DNA of 64,000 nucleotides from Paenibacillus sp. CF384. Lineage in GTDB: Bacteria > Bacillota > Bacilli > Paenibacillales > Paenibacillaceae. Below the pieces are notes generated by a model that saw only the letters and a list, made by a program, of their open reading frames with translations, ran no database searches and was not told where the DNA came from. Positions 16,211 to 25,550 of this stretch are shown here, piece by piece. The translations under genes and the position numbers were made by a program. Positions within the stretch are counted from its first letter, which is position 1. Each line of letters begins with the position of its first letter. The stretch covers positions 87,656-151,655 of the forward strand of contig NZ_FNNV01000020.1 of the NCBI RefSeq assembly GCF_900106745.1, given 5' to 3'.

Positions 16211-19200
16211 CTAAGCAGATCCCGGACCCGGTTCCACCCAAGCAACATTCATGTACAAGGTGAGTACTCGGGTGATAGAGCCGTCCGTAATGGTTACGGT
16301 TATGAACTCACTCGCGCCTGGGTACATAACCTCTGAATTGACATCAAAATGTAACGTTGTCCCATTCAGCGTGGCTCCAGGATCATGAATCATGTATTCA
16401 CTTTCAACACCTAAGAGCGTCAATGAACCTAAGTTCATGCCCGTTAACAGCCCTGCGAGGTCTTTATCAATACTAAAGTCGTCTACAATATCGATGCTAT
16501 CATCATAAACGGTAAAGTAGCGATAAACACTGTCATCACCAAATGGCAGTCCATCGGATGTACTGATTCTCAGAGACCTTGTGCCGGTTTCTACTCCTGT
16601 AACAAACAGAATACCATTCTCATAGTTCGTCGTGATGCAGATGCCGCTTTCGCCACAGATGGAATCGTCAGGCAGGGCAACAACCGAAGTTATTGGATCT
16701 CCCTCAGCATCCGTGACCACCAACTCAACCGTTTCGCCTTTCTTGAGCGGGGTCGGCATCTCATTGTCATGGTCTACATACGGAGCCGAATTTTCCCGAA
16801 TTCGAAGCGTATAGCTTCTTTCGTTGGTTACGATTTGCCCATTTAATGTACGACCTTCAACCGTAATCTCCGACACATTCGTAAATGTCGCATCTGTCCA
16901 TAGACTTAGATAGTCTTCACTCGTCCATTCGCCCAGCTCATAACTGCCAATGCTCATGACCTCTTCATCGTTATATGCAGTAACTCGGAACTCATCCGCA
17001 TTTTGGAAGATATCCTTCATGTAAACATGAGCATTGTGATCCGTGTAATACTCCACATTATTGAAAAATTGCACACCGATATCTTTTAATCCCACACCTA
17101 CATACAAGTTAAAATTATCTGTAATTGTGAGGCCATGGTCATCCCAAGCTGATACGACAACGTTAACGTTGTGATCATCTTCCAATGGAACCGTAAGTGT
17201 CGATCCCACGATTTGCAGACCGCTGAAAGGAGGTTCCGTTATATACGAGAAATAATGTCCATAATTTCCTTCAAAATAATCGGCTAAGTCAACAGTATAC
17301 TCATTCTGCAAGTTACTGATTTCGTATTGATCCGGAAGGCTTCCAAATTCCCCATCGTTGACTTCAACCTCAAGCGGGATCGAAACCCACGTTGCAAAAT
17401 TATCATCACTAGCCTGTACATCGAAAGAAATGGTACTAAAGGAGCCAAGTGCATTCAAAAATAAATTCGAACCATCGAACGTTCCCGTTAAGCTGTAGCC
17501 ATTACCTTGGAAGTTCGTTCGGTAGGTGAGCTGCTGACCATCAACCTCTGTAAAAACTTTCGACAGCTCAAGCATGGCGCTCTGATTACGGTGAAGTTGT
17601 ATGTAGCCTTCTTGGCCTACCATACCAGCCACAGGTATATCGTCTATCGGCGTTATATTCACAGTAACGGTTACTTCTTCCGAATCTACCTTGCCATCAT
17701 TCACGATATACGTGAACGAATCCGGTCCATTGTAGTTCTCATCCGGCACGTACGTGAATTTGTTTTGCTCCGATGAGCTTGCGATTAACTCGCCATGAAT
17801 CGGACCTTTGCCCTCTACGATAATCGCTGTCAGCCAATCTTCGTCTTCATCCGTACCGCCGAGCTGAATGGAAGTCGTCGTATCTTCATCCAGTTCCACC
17901 ACACTGAGTTCATTCGCTACCGGCGCATAATTCACATCGATAATCGTAATTGCTACCGTCTTCACGTCCGAATAGGCTTGGCCGTCATAGATCTTGTATG
18001 TAAACGAATCGGACTCGCTCGTCCCATTGTTTTGAACATAAGAAAACTGTCCCGAATTTGGCGAATCCGGCGTAACCATGCCGTATTCCGGCTCGTCGAC
18101 GATGATATACTGAAGCGTCTCCCCAGAATCCACGTCCCAGCCATTGAAGTTGACTTCTTTACTTGCTCCTTCATTCACTTCAAAGCTGATATCCTGCGCC
18201 ACCGGCGCGTCATTCACTGGATTTACCGTAATGTTTACGGTAACCTCTTCCGAATCCTCCGTACCATCGTTCACGATATACGTGAACGAATCCGGTCCGT
18301 TATAGTTCTCATCCGGCACGTACGTGAACTTGTTCTGCTCCGACGAGCTTGGAATCAACTCGCCATGCGCCGGACCTTTACCCTCTACAATAATCGCTGT
18401 CAACTCATCTTCATCTGCATCCGTCCCGCCGAGTTGAATGGATGCCGTGGTGTCCTCATCCAGTTCCACCACACTGAGTTCGTTCGCTTCAGGCGCATGA
18501 TTCACTGCTTTTACCGTAATGTTTACGGTAACCTCTTCCGAATCCTCCGTACCGTCGTTCACGACATACGTGAACGAATCCGGTCCATTGTAGTTCTCGT
18601 ACGGCACGTACGTGAATTTGTTCTGCTCCGACGAGCTTGGAATCAACTCGCCATGCGCCGGACCTTTACCCTCTACAATAATCGCTGTCAACTCATCTTC
18701 ATCTGCATCCGTCCCGCCGAGCTGAATGGAGGCCGTGGTGTCTTCATCCAGTTCCACCACACTGAGTTCGTTCGCCACCGGCGCGTCATTCACTGGATTT
18801 ACCGTAATGTTTACGGTAACCTCTTCCGAATCCACCGTGCCATCGTTCACGATATACGTGAACGAATCCGGTCCATTGTAGTCCTCATCCGGCACGTACG
18901 TGAATCTGTTCTGCTCCGATGAGCTTGGGATCAACTGTCCATGCGACGGACCTTTGCCCTCTACAATAATCGCTGTCAGCTCATCGTCATCTACATCCGT
19001 ACCGCCGAGTTGAATGGAGGCCGTAGTGTCCTCATTCAGTACCACTACACTTAGTTCGTTCGCCACCGGAGCATGATTCTCCACCGGCGCAGCCCCAACC
19101 GTAACACTAAACAGCTTCGTTGCACTCTCTTCACCATCGCTACCATCCACGGTAACGATGAGAGGCTGCAAGCTTGCATTCGTAGCGTACAGGACTAGAG

Positions 19201-19966
19201 TACTAGTCTCGCTATACAGATGTGCATTTACAAAAGAAGTGCTGGATGGAGGGTCAATCAACTCGAAAGAAAGCTCATCGCCATCTTCGTCACTAAATAG
19301 ATCATTCAGATGGATTTCGGTGTAGGTTCCTGCTGTCATTACTATGGATGTGGTTTCAGGGGAGACAAGCGGCGCATGATTCGGCGTCGGTACGGTACTT
19401 GAAACGGCAGCTTGCAGCAGGGTACGATAATCACCCGTGGTTTGCAACTCACCGGCATGACTGTTGAAATATTTAATAATATCAGCAATCCCAGCCCCGT
19501 CTTGATCGGGATCGAGTGCTCCGTTAGCGACAGCCTTCAGCGTGAAGCGTTCATGGATGGACATGCTCTCATTCGGTTTATGTACGATAAGATCCACCAT
19601 GGTGGATCCGATTTTCTTGAGGTTAATGTTCAAGGTGTTATTGTTCGTGATCTTAACGTCAGCCACGCTGCTGTTCTGGACAACAACGGTATACTCTAGC
19701 GTAGAAGCCGCTTCAAAAATCGTGCTCAAGTCGATTTGAAAGGTAGTTCCCGCCTTTAGTTTAGAAGCATGCTCATTGGCGAGTGCACTGTTGATGCTCT
19801 TGATGACGACCGGCAGATTATCCGGCTGCGGGATAATCTCAGGGCTTGCACTTGCAAATCCGGGAACCGCGAGGGCAACCGGAATGGCTAGCGCTGCTGC
19901 CGTACCGAACATCTCAGCTGCTTTCTTCACGGACTTCAACCGCTGTTTTCTCTGTTTCTTAGTCAT
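16211..19966 (-). CDS. Large secreted protein with cadherin/Ig-like tandem repeats
   Basis: A 1251-residue exported protein. It starts with a basic, then hydrophobic signal peptide (about residues 1-41, likely cut after GFASA). Residues about 297-780 hold five domains of about 95 residues of the cadherin-like/VCBS type. Four are nearly identical, each with NELSVV, DEDTTxSIQLGGTD, IIVEGKGP, SSSEQN, FTYVP, NYNGPDSFTYIVNDG and SEEVTVNITV; a divergent fifth (QDISFEVNEGASKEVNF) sits between copies three and four. The C-terminal third holds further Ig-like domains and ends WVEPGPGSA, with no LPxTG, SLH or other anchor. GGGGAAGGA precedes ATG 19966. A role in surface adhesion or biofilm matrix is inferred from the domain type only. 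Confidence 0.85.
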   Translation of the reverse strand: MTKKQRKQRLKSVKKAAEMFGTAAALAIPVALAVPGFASASPEIIPQPDNLPVVIKSINSALANEHASKLKAGTTFQIDLSTIFEAASTLEYTVVVQNSSVADVKITNNNTLNINLKKIGSTMVDLIVHKPNESMSIHERFTLKAVANGALDPDQDGAGIADIIKYFNSHAGELQTTGDYRTLLQAAVSSTVPTPNHAPLVSPETTSIVMTAGTYTEIHLNDLFSDEDGDELSFELIDPPSSTSFVNAHLYSETSTLVLYATNASLQPLIVTVDGSDGEESATKLFSVTVGAAPVENHAPVANELSVVVLNEDTTASIQLGGTDVDDDELTAIIVEGKGPSHGQLIPSSSEQNRFTYVPDEDYNGPDSFTYIVNDGTVDSEEVTVNITVNPVNDAPVANELSVVELDEDTTASIQLGGTDADEDELTAIIVEGKGPAHGELIPSSSEQNKFTYVPYENYNGPDSFTYVVNDGTEDSEEVTVNITVKAVNHAPEANELSVVELDEDTTASIQLGGTDADEDELTAIIVEGKGPAHGELIPSSSEQNKFTYVPDENYNGPDSFTYIVNDGTEDSEEVTVNITVNPVNDAPVAQDISFEVNEGASKEVNFNGWDVDSGETLQYIIVDEPEYGMVTPDSPNSGQFSYVQNNGTSESDSFTYKIYDGQAYSDVKTVAITIIDVNYAPVANELSVVELDEDTTTSIQLGGTDEDEDWLTAIIVEGKGPIHGELIASSSEQNKFTYVPDENYNGPDSFTYIVNDGKVDSEEVTVTVNITPIDDIPVAGMVGQEGYIQLHRNQSAMLELSKVFTEVDGQQLTYRTNFQGNGYSLTGTFDGSNLFLNALGSFSTISFDVQASDDNFATWVSIPLEVEVNDGEFGSLPDQYEISNLQNEYTVDLADYFEGNYGHYFSYITEPPFSGLQIVGSTLTVPLEDDHNVNVVVSAWDDHGLTITDNFNLYVGVGLKDIGVQFFNNVEYYTDHNAHVYMKDIFQNADEFRVTAYNDEEVMSIGSYELGEWTSEDYLSLWTDATFTNVSEITVEGRTLNGQIVTNERSYTLRIRENSAPYVDHDNEMPTPLKKGETVELVVTDAEGDPITSVVALPDDSICGESGICITTNYENGILFVTGVETGTRSLRISTSDGLPFGDDSVYRYFTVYDDSIDIVDDFSIDKDLAGLLTGMNLGSLTLLGVESEYMIHDPGATLNGTTLHFDVNSEVMYPGASEFITVTITDGSITRVLTLYMNVAWVEPGPGSA
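17645..19080. repeat. Intragenic 288-bp repeats, four near-identical copies
   Basis: A marker inside the repeat (TCACGAtATACGTGAACG) begins at 17701, 18271, 18559 and 18847. The last three copies are exactly 288 bp apart (96 codons). The first is 570 bp from the second because a divergent 282-bp domain lies between them. Identity at DNA level, including third codon positions, suggests recent duplication or gene conversion, so copy number is likely to vary between strains. Confidence 0.85.
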
Positions 19967-20113
19967 GAACGAACAAATCCTTCCCCTGGCTTATATGAAG
20001 AGTGGAATCTATGATCGCAATAGGCATTCTATACCATTTATACTACTGCTACTATACCACGGGAGCATTCGATAGAGAATGCGAAAGTGCCATATTTTTG
20101 TCATTTTATGACG

Positions 20114-20156
20114 AAAAAACCGCCTGCGGGATGATTCATCTCGCGAAGCGGTTTCG
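20114..20156 (-). terminator. Terminator of the queF-MFS unit
   Basis: On the minus strand AAACCGC pairs with GCGGTTT across an inner CGCG/CCGC-containing loop, followed by TTTTTCG. It lies 12 bases after the MFS stop. Confidence 0.65.
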
Positions 20157-20167
20157 GATTTCATATT

Positions 20168-21373
20168 TTATGGTTGCTGACTGGTAACAGCGGAGGAATT
20201 CTGCTTTACTTTCAACTTAAACAGCAAGGCAGATAACAGCAGCAGAGCACCGTTAATGACGAAGATATAATGAATCGGCATCATGCCGCCGAGCAAGCCC
20301 CCGATAATCGGCCCGGCCATCGTTGCAAGCTGCGAGGCGGACTGGTTCAAGCTGAATGCCCGGCCACGGAATTCCGATTCGGTATTCTGTACAATCATCG
20401 CGTTAATCGACGGATTAACGGCGGCGAAGAACAGGCCGTAACCGAACCGCAGCACCCCAAAGCCGATATAGCCGGTAACGAAAACTTGCAGCAGATTGCC
20501 GATACCACCGCCGATAAGCCCAATCAGCAGCACCTTCTGATAACCGAGCTTACGCCCCCATTTGCCCCATCTCGGCGCCATGATGACCGTAGCGATACCG
20601 ACCGCCGAGAAAATAATACCGGAGCTTAGAGAAGCTTTCTCTCGGGAGATGCCCATTTTCAACACATACAGCGTAATCAGCGGCTCCAAAATCATAACCG
20701 AGAAGGTGCTGATTCCAACAAGCATCAGCAGAATCATAAACGGCCGATTGGCCAGCGCATGCCTCAGATCATCACGCACATGCGACCTAGCAGCCTTGCG
20801 ATTGAAATTCTGCTCCTTCGCGAAGAAGGTCGCCACAAGGGCAGAGATCAGAACAATGGCACTGGAGAACAGGAAAGCCTCCCGATTACCGATATAGTGG
20901 CTGACTAAGCCGCCTGCTAGCGGTCCAAGTATGCTCCCTGTAGCTCCCGCCGTTGACATAATGCCAAGCGCATAGCCTGTCTTCTCTTCCGGCGTATTCG
21001 TTGCCACAAGCGCAATTGAGGCAGGCACGAAGCCTGCGAGCAGCCCTTGGAAGATACGGATAAGCAGAAACCAGTACGGATCATGGACAAAATAGTTCAA
21101 TAAATAAAGTGCGGCAAGACTGAAGCCTGAGCGAATCAACATCGGCTTGCGGCCGTATTTATCGGCGAGCGAGCCCCAGAAGGGGGATATCAATGCACTC
21201 GCCAGAAAGGTAATGCCAAATGCGATCCCGGACCACGCTTCCAGATGATGCTCCACGCCCAGCTCGGTATTCAAGAAGATCGGCAGAAAAGGAATCGAGA
21301 TGGAGTAGGCCATGCTGCAGAAGAAAACCCCGATCCACAGTACAACTAAGTTCCGTTCCCATGAAAAATTCAT
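20168..21373 (-). CDS. MFS drug-efflux-type transporter (DHA1-like)
   Basis: A 401-residue membrane protein with about 12 hydrophobic helices. The MFS motif A reads GSLADKYGRKPM between helices 2 and 3, and GIMSTAGATGSILGPLAGG resembles the antiporter motif C of helix 5, both typical of proton-coupled DHA1 multidrug exporters such as MdtG or YfmO relatives. The substrate is unknown. The gene follows queF by 18 bases on the same strand, so the two are probably cotranscribed, though no functional link with queuosine is evident. Confidence 0.85.
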   Translation of the reverse strand: MNFSWERNLVVLWIGVFFCSMAYSISIPFLPIFLNTELGVEHHLEAWSGIAFGITFLASALISPFWGSLADKYGRKPMLIRSGFSLAALYLLNYFVHDPYWFLLIRIFQGLLAGFVPASIALVATNTPEEKTGYALGIMSTAGATGSILGPLAGGLVSHYIGNREAFLFSSAIVLISALVATFFAKEQNFNRKAARSHVRDDLRHALANRPFMILLMLVGISTFSVMILEPLITLYVLKMGISREKASLSSGIIFSAVGIATVIMAPRWGKWGRKLGYQKVLLIGLIGGGIGNLLQVFVTGYIGFGVLRFGYGLFFAAVNPSINAMIVQNTESEFRGRAFSLNQSASQLATMAGPIIGGLLGGMMPIHYIFVINGALLLLSALLFKLKVKQNSSAVTSQQP

Positions 21374-21391
21374 TTGCAGCCACTTCCTGAC

Positions 21392-21895
21392 TTATCTGTT
21401 ATCGATCTTCTCCGGATACAGATCGTGATTCATCAGACGGTATTGTGCCATCTCTTCAAATTTCGTACCCGGACGGCCCCAGTTGGTATAAGGGTCGATC
21501 GAGATGCCGCCGCGCGGCGTGAACTTGCCCCATACCTCAATGTAGCGAGGTTCCATCAGCGCAATGAGATCATTCATAATGATGTTCATGCAATCCTCAT
21601 GGAAATCGCCATGGTTACGGAAGCTGAACAGGTACAGCTTGAGCGACTTGCTCTCCACCATTTTGACATCGGGAATATACGAGATATAGATGGTGGCGAA
21701 ATCGGGTTGTCCCGTAATCGGGCACAGGCTTGTAAACTCCGGACAGTTGAATTTCACAAAATAATCGCGGCCGATGTGTTTGTTATCGAACGATTCCAGC
21801 ACCTCCGGGCTGTAGTTGAACAGGTAGGACGTACCTTGATTGCCTAGCTGGGTAATGCCGCCGCTTTGCAGCTCTTCTTTGGATCTTCCTGACAT
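21392..21895 (-). CDS. queF: NADPH-dependent 7-cyano-7-deazaguanine reductase
   Basis: The 167-residue product is a short-type QueF, which reduces the nitrile of preQ0 to the amine preQ1 in queuosine biosynthesis. The active-site signature [13 protein letters not shown] carries the nucleophile Cys58 and Asp65, and the substrate-binding stretch [19 protein letters not shown] follows (about 88-106). Length matches the unimodular enzymes of Bacillus. A GTG at 21907 is also in frame, but it abuts the AAGGAG ribosome site; ATG 21895 has workable spacing. The other queuosine genes are not in the window, and no preQ1 riboswitch was recognised upstream. Confidence 0.93.
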   Translation of the reverse strand: MSGRSKEELQSGGITQLGNQGTSYLFNYSPEVLESFDNKHIGRDYFVKFNCPEFTSLCPITGQPDFATIYISYIPDVKMVESKSLKLYLFSFRNHGDFHEDCMNIIMNDLIALMEPRYIEVWGKFTPRGGISIDPYTNWGRPGTKFEEMAQYRLMNHDLYPEKIDNR

Positions 21896-21987
21896 TTTCA
21901 CATACACTCCTTGTATTTACTTGGTTCGGGGGTTACTCTTGTTCTAGTAGCTTACACCTTATCGCAGGCTCAATTCAACCTAAGGGG

Positions 21988-22515
21988 ATGATGCTCTTGT
22001 TAACCAGACCTTCAGCAGATGAATACGGCGCACACTTCGGCACGTATATCGCGGCGGCTCCGGACGGAGATTTGCGCGAACAACTTGAAGTCAATCGCAG
22101 TCAAACGACAGCCCTGTTCTCCGCACTGACCGAAGAACAAGCACTCTATCGGTATGCACCTGGCAAGTGGAGTATGAAAGAAGTTCTCGGCCACATCACG
22201 GATACAGAACGGATTATGAGCTATCGCCTGCTGAGAGCCGCACGCGGAGATCGTACGCCGCTTCCGGGTTTTGATGAGAATGATTTTGTGCAGGGGGCAT
22301 CGTTCGATAACGAAACGGTTGCTGCGCTGCTGGACAACTACAACGCCGTCAAAGGCGCAACCGCTTCGCTTCTACGGAGCTTATCGCCTGAGGCATTCCT
22401 CCTGAAAGGCTTTGCGAGCAACACTGACATATCCGCCAGAGCACTTGCGTACGTCATCGTCGGCCATGAGCTGCATCATCTAAATGTCATCCGTGAACGA
22501 TATTTGAATCGCTAG
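21988..22515 (+). CDS. DinB family protein (DinB_2 type)
   Basis: A 175-residue four-helix-bundle protein, second DinB relative in the window but not close to the first. Family features are APGKWSMKEVLGHITDTERIMSYR near residue 58, with its conserved His, and the C-terminal VGHELHHLNVIRERY, together forming the usual three-His metal site. AAGGGG lies just before tandem ATG codons at 21988 and 21991. It is transcribed divergently from queF and ends at its own terminator. Biochemical role unknown. Confidence 0.82.
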   Translation: MMLLLTRPSADEYGAHFGTYIAAAPDGDLREQLEVNRSQTTALFSALTEEQALYRYAPGKWSMKEVLGHITDTERIMSYRLLRAARGDRTPLPGFDENDFVQGASFDNETVAALLDNYNAVKGATASLLRSLSPEAFLLKGFASNTDISARALAYVIVGHELHHLNVIRERYLNR

Positions 22516-22517
22516 AA

Positions 22518-22557
22518 AAAGATGTTGTCCCAAATGCGGGGCAACATTTTCTGTTTT
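22518..22557 (+). terminator. Terminator of the DinB gene
   Basis: ATGTTGtCCC pairs with GGGGCAACAT, followed by TTTTCTGTTTTC, directly after the stop. The stem uses the same ATGTTG/CAACAT word as the repeat cluster downstream. Confidence 0.7.
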
Positions 22558-22577
22558 CCTGACATTCGCTTAGCTAG

Positions 22578-22775
22578 ATGAAATGTTGCAGTTCCTGCAG
22601 CATTTCTAATGAAAAAGTGGGCTAGTGGAGGAAATGCTGCACATAAGTCAACATTTTCAAGCTATTTAGCTTCCTGACCGCCATTCCACAGCCAAATGTT
22701 GCATATTGCGCAACATTTGGCTGTTTTTGTTCGTGTTGAGGGGGAAATGTTGCAGTTCCTGCAGCAATTCTGACT
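22578..22775. repeat. Cluster of hairpins built on the word AAATGTTGC
   Basis: GAAATGTTGCAG-TTC-CTGCAGCATTTCT occurs at 22580-22607 and again in direct orientation, with one change, at 22744-22771. Between them lie GAAATGCTGCACA (about 22631) with CAACATTT, and a strong hairpin (about 22690-22722) whose 13-bp arms AGCCAAATGTTGC and GCAACATTTGGCT flank a 7-base loop and precede GTTTTTG. No convincing open frame covers this interval, so it is treated as noncoding. Confidence 0.8.
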
Positions 22776-22812
22776 CCCCGGTTCCTACAAGCTTCCTCGA
22801 CTCCATAATGCA

Positions 22813-22857
22813 AATAAAAACTGCCTCAAAAGTCGTAAAAAGCACTTTTGAGACAGC
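22813..22857 (-). terminator. Terminator of the nup-deo operon
   Basis: On the minus strand CTGTCTCAAAAGT pairs with ACTTTTGAGGCAG (one G-T pair) around a 10-base loop and is followed by TTTTTATTTG, 27 bases past the deoC stop. Confidence 0.85.
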
Positions 22858-22883
22858 CCCACACTTTGTCTTGCCGCATGAAA

Positions 22884-23567
22884 TTAGTAACCTTCGCTTG
22901 TACCGCCGCTGACGATCGTCACACTCGCACTTGCGCCAATGCGTGTCGCACCTGCTGCAATGAGATTGCGAACTGCTGCCAGATCACGCACGCCGCCCGA
23001 AGCTTTAACACCCATATCGGGTCCGACTGTTTGACGCATAAGCGTGATATCTTCAACGGTCGCGCCGCCCGGACCGAAACCGGTCGAGGTTTTCACGAAA
23101 CCTGCACCGGCACGTTTGCAAATCTCGGAAGCCGTGACTTTCTCTTCATCCGTGAGTAAGCCCACTTCAAGAATCACTTTGCTGGCCGCGCGTCCTTGGC
23201 AAGCTTCGACTACGCCGCGAACATCGCGTTCCACTTCTTCGAGGCGTCCGGATTTCAGCGCGCCTATGTTAAGCACCATGTCGATTTCCGTTGCGCCATT
23301 GGCGATGGCGTCATTCGTTTCTGCTATTTTGACGAGCGAGCTTGATGCACCCAGTGGGAAGCCGATTACAGTCGTGATGCCGACCCCTGAACCTGCAAGC
23401 TGTTTCGCTGCTTCCGATACCCAGTAGGGATTCACGCAAACGGTTGCGAACTTATACTGCTTCGCTTCTTCACAGAGCTTAGCAATTTGCGTCGCTGTCG
23501 CTTCCGGCTTCAATAATGTATGGTCAAAATAAGCGGCTAATGCTGCTCCTTGTAACTCGTTACCCAT
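22884..23567 (-). CDS. deoC: Deoxyribose-phosphate aldolase
   Basis: A 227-residue class I aldolase that cleaves 2-deoxyribose 5-phosphate into glyceraldehyde 3-phosphate and acetaldehyde, the last step of deoxynucleoside sugar salvage. The Schiff-base lysine is Lys159 in GFVKTSTGF, Asp96 lies in EIDMVLNIG, and VKASGGVRD follows near 192. Length is normal. It lies 24 bases after deoR and ends the nup-deo operon. It is expected to be induced by deoxyribose 5-phosphate through DeoR. Confidence 0.95.
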   Translation of the reverse strand: MGNELQGAALAAYFDHTLLKPEATATQIAKLCEEAKQYKFATVCVNPYWVSEAAKQLAGSGVGITTVIGFPLGASSSLVKIAETNDAIANGATEIDMVLNIGALKSGRLEEVERDVRGVVEACQGRAASKVILEVGLLTDEEKVTASEICKRAGAGFVKTSTGFGPGGATVEDITLMRQTVGPDMGVKASGGVRDLAAVRNLIAAGATRIGASASVTIVSGGTSEGY

Positions 23568-23591
23568 CCTATTTCCTACTCTCTGTCTGTT

Positions 23592-24548
23592 TTAATTAGT
23601 CCGCTCCAGCAGGTACTTGGCGGTGAATTGGTCCGTTATCAGCACATTCGTATATCTTCCGCGCAGTGCGCCATAGATGCCGTCGACCTTGCGGATGCCG
23701 CCTGCCACCAGAATGGATTTCTCTTTCTTCTTCAAATCCTCGAGATCAATGCCGATAGTACGCTGATTCAGCTCTTGGGAGCAAATCACGCCATCTAGAT
23801 TGAAGTATCGCGAGCAAATATCGCCCGCGCCTTTCTCGAAGATCATCCGAAGCTCGTTCTCGTTGAAATAGTTCGCTTTAATCAGGACGGAATCTTCCGT
23901 CGGCGCACCCACCGTCACAATCGCGATGTTCGCCTTCTTGCCCAGTTCCAATATATTCTGGATATGGCGATCCGTTTCAATCGTCTTCTTCACGACAGGG
24001 TGATCGACGATCGCAGGCAGAGGTATGAAATACGGGACCGTATGGAGCGCTTTACCGAACAGGTTCACAATCTCATACGCGTAGGTGTTCGTCTCGGAAT
24101 GGCTGACGCCGCCGTTCAACTGTACGACCTTCACGTCCTTGACATGTTTATCCTGCAGGTTAAGCGCAACCTCATACAGCGTAGTTCCCCAAGTGGTAGC
24201 GACGATATCGCCGTCCTTGATGATTTTGTCCACGTACTTCGCCGCTGCCGGGCCTAAATACTTCTTGACCACGGCATCCTCATAATGCGGCACATTGACG
24301 ACAATGACTTTCTTGAGCCCGAACTTACGCTCGATTTGACATGCGAGAAGGTCGTTGTTCTCCAGCGGATCGACGATGCTGATAATCACATAGCCTTCTT
24401 CTTTAGCTTGTTGAATGAAGCGACTTACAGTCGGCCTGGATACCCCAAGCGTCTTGGCAATCTCCTGCTGGCTGTAGTCCAGTTGATAGTACATCCGGAC
24501 CGCATCCAGCATTTTTCCCCTTTTATCATCTGAACGTTCTTCATGCAC
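23592..24548 (-). CDS. deoR: DeoR, SorC-family repressor of deoxynucleoside catabolism
   Basis: A 318-residue SorC-type regulator: an N-terminal helix-turn-helix (about 24-48, YSQQEIAKTLGVSRPTVSRFIQ) and a long sugar-phosphate-binding domain with DGDIVATTWGTTLYEVA, VVQLNGGVSHS, GDICSRYFN and ILVAGGIRK. It resembles B. subtilis DeoR over its whole length; that protein binds deoxyribose 5-phosphate and represses dra-nupC-pdp. The frame opens with GTG 24548. It is placed directly before deoC and after the nucleoside ABC transporter, so it probably controls the whole operon. Confidence 0.88.
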   Translation of the reverse strand: MHEERSDDKRGKMLDAVRMYYQLDYSQQEIAKTLGVSRPTVSRFIQQAKEEGYVIISIVDPLENNDLLACQIERKFGLKKVIVVNVPHYEDAVVKKYLGPAAAKYVDKIIKDGDIVATTWGTTLYEVALNLQDKHVKDVKVVQLNGGVSHSETNTYAYEIVNLFGKALHTVPYFIPLPAIVDHPVVKKTIETDRHIQNILELGKKANIAIVTVGAPTEDSVLIKANYFNENELRMIFEKGAGDICSRYFNLDGVICSQELNQRTIGIDLEDLKKKEKSILVAGGIRKVDGIYGALRGRYTNVLITDQFTAKYLLERTN

Positions 24549-24590
24549 TGGCTCTCAACTCTCCCCTGTCAATAGCTCATTCACTGTTCA

Positions 24591-25547
24591 TCAACGTTTG
24601 CCCGAATCGAATACCTCCCCGGCTGCCTTAGGCGCTTGTGATGTCTTGGAGAACAGAACGAGCGCGATCAAGGTAATGACATATGGGAACACCTTAAGAA
24701 TAATCGGCGGAAATGAAGCAAAGGCCGGAATAACCTGCGATACGTTGGCAACCGTGCTCGCAAAACCGAAGAACAGCGTTGCGGCCAGAATGCCGATTGG
24801 GCGCCATTGTCCGAAGATCAAAGCCGCGAGTGCCAAGAACCCTAGACCGGACACCGTCCCCGTAAATTCACCGGCAATCGTAACCAGATGGATGGCACCA
24901 CCCAGACCTGCGAAAGCACCGGAGATCAGAACGCCGATATAGCGCATTTTGCGAACATTTACACCGGCTGCTTCTGCCGCTTGCGGATATTCACCGCAAG
25001 AGCGCAAGCGCAAGCCGAAAGCCGTCTTCCTCAGCACCCATGAACTGAGAATGACGACGAGCAGAATGATCCAAGTCGTCCAATACGTCTTCGTGAAGAA
25101 CAGCGGTCCAAGGATAGGAATATCCGATAATCCCCACACATCAAACGGCGGGAAACCGCCGGCAAGGCGGATATTACCGCTGCCTGTAATGTTACGGGAG
25201 AGGAACACGGTAAGAGCTCCGGCAATCATATTAATCGCCGTACCGCTGATGACCTGATTCGCGTTGAGATGTATACTCGCAAAAGCATGCAGCAGCGAGA
25301 AGAGCGTCCCTACCACAATTGCCACCAGTAGTCCGATCCAGATGGATGCAATCTGATGATCAGGCCAAGCCGTCTGGAGCTTATACATCGTGAAAGCCGC
25401 CGAGAAGGAACCAATGACCATCAGCCCTTCTAAACCAATATTCACGACTCCGCTTCGTTCACTGAACAGACCGCCCAGCGCGGTAATGAGTAAGGGAATC
25501 GTAAACACGATCGCATACGGGAATATTTGTTGAATCGTAATCCACAT
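24591..25547 (-). CDS. nupQ: Nucleoside ABC transporter permease NupQ
   Basis: A 318-residue integral membrane protein of the branched-chain/ribose-type permease family (BPD_transp_2), with eight to ten helices. The ALGGLFSERSGVVNIGLEGLMVIGSFSAAF stretch near residue 24 and GEYPQAAEAAGVNVRKMRYIGVLISGAFAGLGGA near 180 mark the nucleoside subgroup. Together with NupP it forms the channel. It follows nupP by 3 bases. The assignment rests on gene order and these motifs. Confidence 0.88.
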   Translation of the reverse strand: MWITIQQIFPYAIVFTIPLLITALGGLFSERSGVVNIGLEGLMVIGSFSAAFTMYKLQTAWPDHQIASIWIGLLVAIVVGTLFSLLHAFASIHLNANQVISGTAINMIAGALTVFLSRNITGSGNIRLAGGFPPFDVWGLSDIPILGPLFFTKTYWTTWIILLVVILSSWVLRKTAFGLRLRSCGEYPQAAEAAGVNVRKMRYIGVLISGAFAGLGGAIHLVTIAGEFTGTVSGLGFLALAALIFGQWRPIGILAATLFFGFASTVANVSQVIPAFASFPPIILKVFPYVITLIALVLFSKTSQAPKAAGEVFDSGKR

Positions 25548-25550
25548 GCG

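Noticed and set aside
17795..18922. Plus-strand frame of 375 residues opposite the repeat region of the secreted protein
   Set aside because: Its apparent internal repeats merely mirror the 288-bp repeats of the true gene; no ribosome site or domain.
21908..21987. preQ1 riboswitch upstream of queF
   Set aside because: The short leader shows none of the conserved stem and A-rich tail pattern of preQ1-I; a covariance-model scan would settle it.
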